6,442 nucleotides of DNA from an uncultured Bacillota bacterium. GTDB lineage: Bacteria > Bacillota_I > Bacilli_A > RFN20 > CAG-449. A program made the position numbers and the translations under genes. The notes under the pieces were generated by a model. That model was given only the letters and a program-made list of their open reading frames with translations. It was not told the origin of the DNA and did no database searches. Positions 1 to 6,419 of this stretch are shown piece by piece (the stretch's first letter is position 1; every line of letters starts with the position of its first letter). The stretch lies in assembly GCA_905204225.1 (NCBI GenBank), contig CAJKZK010000098.1, positions 1 to 6,442 of the forward strand, read 5' to 3'.

Positions 1-619
1 TTGCAATATTTTTTTTATTATATAATTCTCTTTTTAACAATAAAATATTTGCTTTAGAATCATTTTTTAATTTTTTAATTTTATTATTTAATTCTTTTTT
101 TAATAAAGATATTTCTTTTTTATTTTTATTTTTAATTTGACCATTAAATTCAAATTCTAACAATTCGATATCTTGCTGAAGAGATTGAATAGCGTTTTTA
201 TATTTAATTAATTCAGGAGAAATCATTTCTTCATATTTCTTTTTTATTAAGTTTGAATTAATTAACATTGCTTCAATAATTTGATCTCCTACTTTCATTA
301 TTGGATTAAGTGAAGATAATGGATCTTGGAAAATCATACCAATTTTATGGCCTCTTAAACGATGAAACTCTTCTTCAGAAACTTTTAATAAATTTTCTCC
401 TTCATACAAAATTTTTCCATCCTCAACAATAGCATTATTAGCTAAAATACCCATAATAGCTTTTGACGTTACAGATTTTCCACTTCCAGACTCACCAACA
501 ATACATAATGTTTCACCTTTATATAAATCAAATGAAACTCCTCTAACAGCTTTAACAATACCATGATCAGTTCTAAAAGAAACTTTTAAATTTTGTACTT
601 GAAGTATTTTTTCTTCCAT
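1..619 (-). CDS. oppD: OppD-like oligopeptide ABC transporter ATP-binding protein, 5' part (3' end outside window)
   Basis: This is a partial gene, open for 206 codons from the ATG at 619 to the window edge. The product is a cytoplasmic ATPase that should power peptide import with OppB and OppC. Seen directly: a Walker A motif GESGSGKS at residues 42-49, and a Q-loop segment IFQDPLSSLNP at 96-106 followed by VGDQI, the pattern typical of OppD/DppD proteins. The signature motif, Walker B and H-loop are not in the window. In ordinary OppD the signature comes about 55-60 residues after the Q-loop. Here more than 100 residues pass without it, and residues about 128-204 are instead lysine/glutamate/leucine-rich and look like a coiled-coil hairpin insertion. 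The start is supported by the strong Shine-Dalgarno at 627-637 and by the TAATG overlap with the oppC stop. OppD is preferred over OppF from operon order and the Q-loop flank. OppF would be expected further left. Confidence 0.9.
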   Translation of the reverse strand, partial: MEEKILQVQNLKVSFRTDHGIVKAVRGVSFDLYKGETLCIVGESGSGKSVTSKAIMGILANNAIVEDGKILYEGENLLKVSEEEFHRLRGHKIGMIFQDPLSSLNPIMKVGDQIIEAMLINSNLIKKKYEEMISPELIKYKNAIQSLQQDIELLEFEFNGQIKNKNKKEISLLKKELNNKIKKLKNDSKANILLLKRELYNKKNIA

Positions 620-2556
620 TATTCTTCACCTCCTTTTAATGATGGATTGAAAGCATCCCTTAATCCATTACCAAATAAATTAAATGAAATCATTAATAAA
701 GACATTAATACAGAAGGGAAGACAATCAACATAGGATATGATGAAATAAATTTTTGATTATTAGCTAAAGTAACACCAAAAGAAGGCGCACCAGTTAAAC
801 CAAATCCTAAATATGCAATAGATGCTTCAGAAAATATAACACTTGGTATCATTAAAACAGAAGATGTAATAATAGTTCCTACTGCATTAGGTAAAATATG
901 TTTAAATATCAATCTAATATCTTTAGATCCTAATGATCTAGATGCCAAAATATATTCTCTACCTTTATATCTATAAAATTGAGTTCTTGTAGTTGCAGCA
1001 GTTCCCATCCATCCAGTTAAACACATTGCTAAAATAAATGTTGCAAAATTACTTCCTAAATGTAAGATTAATAAAATTAATAATACAGTAAATGGTATTC
1101 CACCTAATATATCACAAAATCTTTCCATTAATAAATCGATAGTTCCACCAAAATATCCAGAAATAGAGCCCCAAATCAAACCAAATGTAAAACATATTGC
1201 AAATATTAATAAACCTACTAATAAAGATGTTCTTAATCCAGAAAAAGAAACTTTTAACAAATCTCTTCCATTATCATCTGTTCCTACTAAATATAAAGGC
1301 ATTGAATCATGTCCTAAATATTTATAATTATAATAATCACAATTAAAAGTTATAATTTGTTCTCCATATATTGATTTTTTAGTTTGTTTATTTACTTTTT
1401 CAATAGGACATTTATCAGATAATTTAACAAATGAACTTTCACCAACATCATAATCATAACTACACCATCCATTTGCAATATATTTATCCATATCAGTTTT
1501 TCCAATATTATCATCAGTTTTTAAGCCAAATACATCTTCATATTGATCATAAATAAAAGTACAATATATCACTCTTGCTTTATATATATTTTTGTATCCA
1601 GAACATTCCCAAAAAGATAAATTATTCTTATCTGTTATTAGTAATGTTTTATTAGCGTCAGTTATTGATAACGAAGATAAATCTTTTTTTAAATTTTCAT
1701 TTTGACTATTAGTAGAAAATATTGCTTTTTCGATTAAAATTTGAGCTTTCTTTTCTTTATCTGATTTTAATACAAAAGATAATCTACCATTTTTAAATTG
1801 AGTGATATTTTCATCTTCAGTACCTTTTAATTTTTCTTTTATTATATTTGATAATGACAAATTATGTTCTCCATAATTATTATTAAAATCAGTCAAATAA
1901 ATTTCTTTTAATTCTGTATTTTGATATGAAAATTTTAAAGCATATTCACCTAAAATCATATTACTAGATGTAGTTTCTTCACCTAATAAATAATTAAAAT
2001 TAATATCATAATTTATATTGAATAAATAACTACTACAAGAAAATGTTTTATATGTATCAATATTATTTTCATCTTGAGAAAAATTAACAAATCCTCCATA
2101 AGCATAGTCTCTAGCACTATTAATAAAATGTTCGCCATCACTAGTTTTACTTTTTATTTTTATTGCTCTAGAATTATTATAACCATAAGGTAAATTAGTT
2201 TCTAAATTAAATGGTTTATCCTTAAATTCTACAGTTCCATCCCAAAATCCAGTTCCAGAAGGAAATAATTTTCCAGGAAGTAATGATTGATAAGGATAAG
2301 TTCCATCAATATCTTGACTTACTACTAAAGGCACTAATATAGCTAATACAGATAACACTCCTATAATTATGCCACCTATAACTGAAGATTTATTTTTAGT
2401 AAATCTATGTAACGCATCACGAAAAAATGTTGTTGGTTTAGTATTTAATTTTACATCATTAATTTCTTTATCTTTTTGAACAAATGATAAATCATCATCT
2501 TTAATAATAATTTCTTTTTTATTACCATCTGTATCAACATATGTAAATTTATCCAT
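619..2556 (-). CDS. oppC: OppC-like permease with a large extracytoplasmic insert
   Basis: This is the inner-membrane permease subunit of the peptide importer, pairing with OppB to form the channel. It is 645 residues, about twice the usual OppC length of roughly 300. Residues 1-57 are a charged cytoplasmic N-terminus, and helix 1 is at about 58-79. Residues about 81-422 form a long hydrophilic insert predicted to lie outside the membrane. The classical OppC core then resumes with the hallmark LVGTDDNGRD at 423-432. Further helices lie at about 443-463, 486-520 (probably two), 558-583 and 605-628. The EAA loop that contacts the ATPase is at about 534-556, containing ASRSLGSKDI and HILPN. The C-terminus has the usual GLRDAFNP ending. 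The insert carries six cysteines (174, 318, 332, 365, 383, 406) and looks beta-rich. I do not recognise its fold. The start overlaps the oppB stop by one base (TAATG), and the stop overlaps the oppD start in the same way. No frameshift is visible, so the insert is part of one continuous protein. Confidence 0.92.
   Translation of the reverse strand: MDKFTYVDTDGNKKEIIIKDDDLSFVQKDKEINDVKLNTKPTTFFRDALHRFTKNKSSVIGGIIIGVLSVLAILVPLVVSQDIDGTYPYQSLLPGKLFPSGTGFWDGTVEFKDKPFNLETNLPYGYNNSRAIKIKSKTSDGEHFINSARDYAYGGFVNFSQDENNIDTYKTFSCSSYLFNINYDINFNYLLGEETTSSNMILGEYALKFSYQNTELKEIYLTDFNNNYGEHNLSLSNIIKEKLKGTEDENITQFKNGRLSFVLKSDKEKKAQILIEKAIFSTNSQNENLKKDLSSLSITDANKTLLITDKNNLSFWECSGYKNIYKARVIYCTFIYDQYEDVFGLKTDDNIGKTDMDKYIANGWCSYDYDVGESSFVKLSDKCPIEKVNKQTKKSIYGEQIITFNCDYYNYKYLGHDSMPLYLVGTDDNGRDLLKVSFSGLRTSLLVGLLIFAICFTFGLIWGSISGYFGGTIDLLMERFCDILGGIPFTVLLILLILHLGSNFATFILAMCLTGWMGTAATTRTQFYRYKGREYILASRSLGSKDIRLIFKHILPNAVGTIITSSVLMIPSVIFSEASIAYLGFGLTGAPSFGVTLANNQKFISSYPMLIVFPSVLMSLLMISFNLFGNGLRDAFNPSLKGGEE
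627..637 (-). promoter_or_regulatory. Ribosome binding site of oppD, inside oppC
   Basis: The minus strand reads AAAAGGAGGTG, a near-perfect Shine-Dalgarno, followed by seven bases and the ATG of oppD. It lies inside the oppC coding sequence, where it encodes the Lys-Gly-Gly of the C-terminal KGGEE. Together with the TAATG stop/start overlap this fixes the oppD start and suggests coupled or reinitiating translation. Confidence 0.85.
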
Positions 2557-3593
2557 TATTTTTTCGCCCCCATTCTAATTCTTGGATCTATAAATCCATA
2601 AGATATATCAAGTAATACACCCGCAAGTAATCCAATAGTTGTAAATATTGCCATATTAACAAAAACAATATTATAATCTTTAGCGGTTAATGCATCTAAG
2701 AACAAACTACCAATACCTGGTATACCATACAATCTTTCTAATATCATTGAACCACCAAGTATTCCAATAAATTCAGCAAGAATTGATGGAACAATTGGTA
2801 CCATTGCATTCCTTAAAGCATGTCGAATAATTGCTTGTTTTTTTGTTAAACCTTTAGTACGAGCAAGTAATAAATAATCACTTGACATTACTTCACATAA
2901 TTCTGCTCTTGTAAAACGGCAATACCCACATATAGAGCCAAATGATAATGACATAACTGGAATTATATATCCAAGTATTCTTGTTCCAAGAGGTGCATCA
3001 TCAACTGGCCATTGAGTTGGTAACCATTTTAGGTTATAACAGAATATTAATAATAAAAATGTAATTATAACAAAGCTTGGTATAGATATAAAAATCATTA
3101 CTAAAGTTGAAATTATATTATCAGTCATTTTGTTCTTTTTTAATGCTGCAATTACTCCTAATAAAATTCCTAATGGAACCGAAATAATTACTGACCAAAT
3201 ATTTACTTTTATCGTGTATGGAAGTTTCAAAGCAATAATATTAGCTACTTCAACATTAGGCAATAAAGTAACTGATGTTCCCCAATCCCATCTAGTAAAA
3301 ATTGCATTTAGCCAATTAAAATATTGCTCCATAACTGGTTTTTGATAAAAATAATGCGTTGTTCCAGCCGCATCACGATATTTCCATAATAATTCACCAT
3401 AATTATTAGATTCTTGTGATAAATCAACTAAATATCCTAAATTAACTTCTCTCATATAATAAGTGTACTTAGTTGGATCATCACCAAATGGTCTTTCATA
3501 AGGCAACAATTTAATTAAAATAAATGTCAAAGATAAGATAATAAACATTGTTAAAAAAGCTAATAAAATTCTTTTAATTACATATTTTGTCAT
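2556..3593 (-). CDS. oppB: OppB-like permease
   Basis: This is the second membrane subunit of the peptide importer, forming the translocation channel with OppC. It is 345 residues, slightly longer than the roughly 306 of the E. coli protein. The order is as expected for the family: helix 1 at about 9-30, an external loop at about 31-121 ending in the conserved WDWGTS region (102-107), then helices at about 124-150, 157-185, 205-225, 268-285 and 308-332. The EAA loop is at about 239-262 (YLLLARTKGLTKKQAIIRHA), and this docks on an ATPase subunit. The typical LYGIPGIG segment is at 288-295 and the protein ends in DPRIR. The extra length sits mainly in the external loop after helix 1. The gene starts 63 bases after oppA with a good ribosome binding site, and its TAA overlaps the oppC ATG by one base. 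Co-transcription with both neighbours is likely. Confidence 0.94.
   Translation of the reverse strand: MTKYVIKRILLAFLTMFIILSLTFILIKLLPYERPFGDDPTKYTYYMREVNLGYLVDLSQESNNYGELLWKYRDAAGTTHYFYQKPVMEQYFNWLNAIFTRWDWGTSVTLLPNVEVANIIALKLPYTIKVNIWSVIISVPLGILLGVIAALKKNKMTDNIISTLVMIFISIPSFVIITFLLLIFCYNLKWLPTQWPVDDAPLGTRILGYIIPVMSLSFGSICGYCRFTRAELCEVMSSDYLLLARTKGLTKKQAIIRHALRNAMVPIVPSILAEFIGILGGSMILERLYGIPGIGSLFLDALTAKDYNIVFVNMAIFTTIGLLAGVLLDISYGFIDPRIRMGAKK
2567..2571 (-). promoter_or_regulatory. Atypical ribosome binding site of oppC (GGGGG) inside oppB
   Basis: The only purine-rich candidate before the oppC ATG is a run of five G on the minus strand, ending ten bases before the start. It lies in the last codons of oppB (ATG GGG GCG AAA AAA TAA). 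Five G can pair with the CCUCC of the 16S rRNA tail if one G-U wobble is allowed. G runs and the GGG and GCG codons are scarce in this AT-rich window, so the run may be kept for this role. Coupling to oppB translation through TAATG probably also helps. Confidence 0.45.
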
Positions 3594-3600
3594 TTCATCT

Positions 3601-3607
3601 CTCCTTT
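3601..3607 (-). promoter_or_regulatory. Ribosome binding site of oppB
   Basis: The minus strand reads AAAGGAG followed by seven bases and the ATG at 3593, a standard strong Shine-Dalgarno. It supports the chosen start and independent initiation of oppB after the intergenic hairpin. Confidence 0.8.
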
Positions 3608-3620
3608 CTTTTTGAATAAA

Positions 3621-3650
3621 TATGGTTATCGAAAAAATTCGATAACCATA
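3621..3650 (-). terminator. Perfect 13-bp hairpin between oppA and oppB (attenuating terminator or mRNA-processing/stabilising stem)
   Basis: Arms at 3621-3633 and 3638-3650 are exact reverse complements (tatggttatcgaa / ttcgataaccata) with a four-base loop. The hairpin starts six bases after the oppA TAA and ends 13 bases before the oppB Shine-Dalgarno. On the minus strand it is followed by TTTATTC, a weak and interrupted U-tract. Full termination is therefore unlikely, and partial read-through or protection of the oppA 3' end from exonucleases is more plausible. On the plus strand it is followed by a better T-run (tattttttaa), so it could also stop antisense transcripts, although no plus-strand gene is present. 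The hairpin is certain as a sequence feature. Its role is inferred. Confidence 0.75.
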
Positions 3651-3656
3651 TATTTT

Positions 3657-6236
3657 TTAATCTAAAGTAAATCCTAAAACGGTTGAAATCATTCCATCAT
3701 AAGTAAATTTTTGAACTTCAGTTTGATATGATAAATCAACATATAAATATCCACTTGCTAACGCTAAAGATAATAATGAACTATTTGCAGTTGGAGTAAT
3801 TACTTGTTCATCACTTTCATCATAAGTAATAAGTGCGCCCATATCAGTTGCTTTAAATGTAACAGTTATTGTTGTTAATTTTTCATCAACATCTACACTA
3901 GATTCTCCTAAATCAACATATCCAGCACTTTCACCATTTACAAGATAATCTGTATATAAATCAATATTAGATACACTTACTAATTCTTTACAAATTTCAG
4001 GAACGTTAATTGGTAAACTGACAACTAAATCACCACTACTCTTTTTACTAAATTTAGCTTTTGATTCATCAACAGTTAACATTGGCATCATTTTACCATC
4101 TTTAGTATAAACGCCATGATCACTAGCAGTCCATAATGCATCAAATGACCAATATTGTCCATCATATTCTAATTCAGTACTTACTGTGTTAGTATTTGTT
4201 CCCCAGTTTAAAGTAAATCCACTAGAGTTATCAGATTTTAAAACTTCAAAGAAATTTAATGGATCTAAAGGATTGCCTTCAACTCCACCAAAACCAAAAT
4301 CAAATTGGCCAACCATCATTTTCTTATAATAAATATCAGACCAGATTGATCCAACCCATTGATCAAATTTAAGAACAATTTTTCCACCACAAACTGATTC
4401 ATCATTGAAACATTTTTGAATATATGAAACTAAATCATTTGCCATTGAAGTAATTTGAGATTCTGCTTGCCATCCCATTTGTAATGTAATTACTGTTGGG
4501 TTTTCTTTTGTTCCATAAGTATAATGTCCTGCAGCAACTTCTTCTTCAACTGCTTTTTTAAATAAAACTTTCGCAGCTTCTACACTAAATCCAAAAGTTT
4601 CAGGAGATCTATCTTCAAGATTAGCTTGATGTTGTTCTGTGCTATTATAAGTAATACCTTTTTCAGGATCAATTAAATATCCAGAACCAAAGAAATCTTG
4701 AGAAGGATTTTTACCTCTATTTTCAGCAAATTCTTTTCTATTAATTGCAGCATTAACACCTTTTAAGAAATTATCATTAGACATGATTGGTTTACATTTC
4801 CATGCTTGTGATTCATTTTCAATTTGAGAAATAGTACCTTTTGTTCCAAATAATGAGTTCCATGTTTCTTGATCACAAGAATTAACATTTAATTTAACTG
4901 TTTTGCCATCATTAGTAATAACTGTTCTTTTATCATTTTTATAAGTTGCTAGTTGAGTTGAAGGAATACCTGTAGCATCTAATTTACCAGCTAAGAATTC
5001 TCTAAATCCAGCTTCTTGATCAGATTGAGCAGCAGATAAAATATTAACATGAACTCCTTCAATTCTATATAAATTTTTATTTTCTTCTTCTTTAAATTGA
5101 ACCCATAATGGATTTCTTTTAAAAACAATTCTTTGACCATTTGTCCAGTTTTCAAGCATATATGGTCCAACAGATAAAATATTATCTAATGGTGATCTTG
5201 ATAAATCGGTAGTAAAGTTACCATAATTTTTAATACCACCAATATCTGTTAAAAATTCTGCAGGTAAAGGTTCATATAAAGATGAATTTAAATAATACAT
5301 TGCATAGAATCTATTAGTAGGTCCACCTAATGTAAATGTTAATGAATTATCGCTTGAATCAGCTTTAATTCCTACTTTAGACCATGCTTCTTCGTTAAAT
5401 CCATTTCCAGAACTATTATAATAATTTGCTGCTCCAACAATACTTGAAGCACCAGATTTACCTGATAATTCAGCACCTCTAGCTAAACCATTTTCTTTTG
5501 TTAATAAAACTTTAAATGCATTTACATAATCTTCAAGCTTAACTCCTTTATTAGCCCATTTACCTTTATGATGGGTTGATAAAGTGTTATAAACTAAACC
5601 ATCAGCTTCTGTTTTTACTTTAATTTTCCATGTTGTAGCATATCCGTCTTCATCTGGATTAACTGCAATTGGGAATTCTTTAGCTAATATTGGATACCAT
5701 TCATATCCATCTTTAGTAGAATTCATTTTATTACCATAATATGATGATGAAATGTAATTATATAAATCACTAACTTGACTACCTTTATCATTTAAATAAT
5801 TAATAGTAGCAGGATCATTAGGTTCATAAGTATGATAATATTTTCTATAAGCTGCAGTAGGTTCAGCAGAACTAGGTAATTCTTCTAAAATATTACCTTC
5901 TGTTAAAATACCAAATCCATAATTAGGAATAAAATTTTCTGTTCCTTTTTGAATACGTGTATTGTACATTGCGTATCCACCATCCTCGTAAAGAGTAATA
6001 CCAGTTAAATTATTATTCATTGCATAAGATTCTAATTTACCAAGAATTTCTGCTCTTTCATCATAACTAGCTTTTGCATACAATTTTATCTTTTCACCAC
6101 TTTGCATTACGGGTTGAGAAGATGTTGTTCCTCCTGTTGATGAACTACCAGAAGATGATGGCACTTCATGATGATCACACCCTGCAACAAGTGTGGCTAA
6201 TAATAAAAGTGCCAATGCCATTTTTTTCTTTTTCAT
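3657..6236 (-). CDS. oppA: OppA-like peptide-binding lipoprotein (SBP family 5)
   Basis: This is the extracytoplasmic substrate-binding protein that captures peptides and delivers them to OppB/OppC. The N-terminus is a lipoprotein signal: KKKK, a hydrophobic stretch, then a lipobox VAGC with the lipidated Cys at residue 20. A Ser/Gly/Thr-rich linker (about 27-41) follows. Family-5 binding-protein features are visible in order: VGPYMLENWTNGQRIVFKRN (356-375); SAAQSDQ...FLAGKLDATGIPSTQL (401-429); DNFLKGVNAAINRKEFAE (488-505), the equivalent of the usual Arg-Gln-Ala...Asp-Arg segment; and FDFGFGGVEGNPLDPLNFFE (645-664). At 859 residues it is much longer than E. coli OppA (about 540). Residues about 685-859 do not look like the usual helical C-terminus and seem beta-rich. 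Cysteines 609 and 616 are close together. The ATG at 6236 has a good Shine-Dalgarno seven bases upstream. The exact peptide preference cannot be told from sequence. A dipeptide or nickel relative of the family cannot be fully excluded, but the neighbours favour oligopeptides. Confidence 0.92.
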   Translation of the reverse strand: MKKKKMALALLLLATLVAGCDHHEVPSSSGSSSTGGTTSSQPVMQSGEKIKLYAKASYDERAEILGKLESYAMNNNLTGITLYEDGGYAMYNTRIQKGTENFIPNYGFGILTEGNILEELPSSAEPTAAYRKYYHTYEPNDPATINYLNDKGSQVSDLYNYISSSYYGNKMNSTKDGYEWYPILAKEFPIAVNPDEDGYATTWKIKVKTEADGLVYNTLSTHHKGKWANKGVKLEDYVNAFKVLLTKENGLARGAELSGKSGASSIVGAANYYNSSGNGFNEEAWSKVGIKADSSDNSLTFTLGGPTNRFYAMYYLNSSLYEPLPAEFLTDIGGIKNYGNFTTDLSRSPLDNILSVGPYMLENWTNGQRIVFKRNPLWVQFKEEENKNLYRIEGVHVNILSAAQSDQEAGFREFLAGKLDATGIPSTQLATYKNDKRTVITNDGKTVKLNVNSCDQETWNSLFGTKGTISQIENESQAWKCKPIMSNDNFLKGVNAAINRKEFAENRGKNPSQDFFGSGYLIDPEKGITYNSTEQHQANLEDRSPETFGFSVEAAKVLFKKAVEEEVAAGHYTYGTKENPTVITLQMGWQAESQITSMANDLVSYIQKCFNDESVCGGKIVLKFDQWVGSIWSDIYYKKMMVGQFDFGFGGVEGNPLDPLNFFEVLKSDNSSGFTLNWGTNTNTVSTELEYDGQYWSFDALWTASDHGVYTKDGKMMPMLTVDESKAKFSKKSSGDLVVSLPINVPEICKELVSVSNIDLYTDYLVNGESAGYVDLGESSVDVDEKLTTITVTFKATDMGALITYDESDEQVITPTANSSLLSLALASGYLYVDLSYQTEVQKFTYDGMISTVLGFTLD

Positions 6237-6243
6237 TTTTGTT

Positions 6244-6250
6244 CCTCCCT
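6244..6250 (-). promoter_or_regulatory. Ribosome binding site of oppA
   Basis: The minus strand reads AGGGAGG, then seven bases, then the ATG at 6236. It is a strong Shine-Dalgarno. It selects this ATG over the internal Met at residue 6, which would shorten the positively charged part of the signal peptide. Confidence 0.82.
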
Positions 6251-6258
6251 TTTCGTAT

Positions 6259-6351
6259 TACAAAACAAAATGTCAATTTAAACATATATGCTATTTTGTA
6301 AACAACTGGTTAAATATACATATGATTATTTAAACCAAATTTTGTTTTGTA
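6259..6351 (-). repeat. Long inverted repeat in the oppA upstream region (possible leader hairpin or operator)
   Basis: Arms at 6259-6271 (tacaaaacaaaat) and 6339-6351 (attttgttttgta) are perfect 13-base reverse complements separated by 67 bases. Further inward, tttaaa at 6277-6282 can pair with tttaaa at 6329-6334, and catat at 6283-6287 with atatg at 6320-6324, giving an extended imperfect stem. On the minus strand the 3' arm ends eight bases before the oppA Shine-Dalgarno. If transcription starts near 6384 the whole element is in the mRNA leader. If it starts near 6268 the arms flank the promoter and would act as DNA sites. The repeat is seen directly and its function is inferred. The sequence is AT-rich, so the inner pairs may be chance. 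Confidence 0.5.
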
Positions 6352-6390
6352 TTTATTATTATTTATATTTCTATTATTTATACAAGAAGA

Positions 6391-6419
6391 ATATTACTTT
6401 TTTATTATTTTTTTGTAAA
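6391..6419 (-). promoter_or_regulatory. Candidate sigma-70-type promoter of the opp operon
   Basis: On the minus strand TTTACA (6419-6414, five of six to consensus) is followed by a 17-base spacer and TAATAT (6396-6391, four of six). The predicted start is near 6384, giving a leader of roughly 147 bases that contains the inverted repeat at 6259-6351. A competing candidate is TTTACA at 6302-6297 with TAAATT at 6280-6275 (16-base spacer), which would give a leader of about 30 bases. Such matches are easy to find in DNA this AT-rich, so neither is firm. Confidence 0.3.

Noticed and set aside
619..2556. oppC as a fusion or frameshift artefact of two genes
   Set aside because: The frame is continuous, base composition does not change noticeably, helix 1 and the later core both match OppC in order, and the insert sits exactly where an external loop belongs.
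3130..3345. Plus-strand open reading frame of 71 codons
   Set aside because: It lies fully inside oppB on the opposite strand, has no ribosome binding site that stands out, and its translation shows no recognisable features. It is a shadow of the real gene.
619..6236. Mycoplasma-type code with TGA read as tryptophan
   Set aside because: All 26 tryptophans in OppA, OppB and OppC are TGG and every frame stays open with TGA treated as stop.
6255..6276. Perfect TTGACA (minus strand 6276-6271) followed by TAATAC (6260-6255)
   Set aside because: The spacer is only 10 bases, far short of the usual 16-18, and the Shine-Dalgarno follows immediately, leaving almost no leader. It is not a credible promoter pair.
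6074..6301. Plus-strand open reading frame of 75 codons over the oppA 5' end and upstream region
   Set aside because: Most of it is antisense to the oppA signal peptide and linker. The hydrophobic and Phe-rich look comes from reverse-reading A-rich lysine codons, and no start signal supports it.
6294..6417. Three spaced TACAAAA motifs as an operator array
   Set aside because: Spacing is uneven (66 and 51 bases) and a seven-base A/T-rich word is expected to recur in this sequence. It is noted in the upstream-region entry only.
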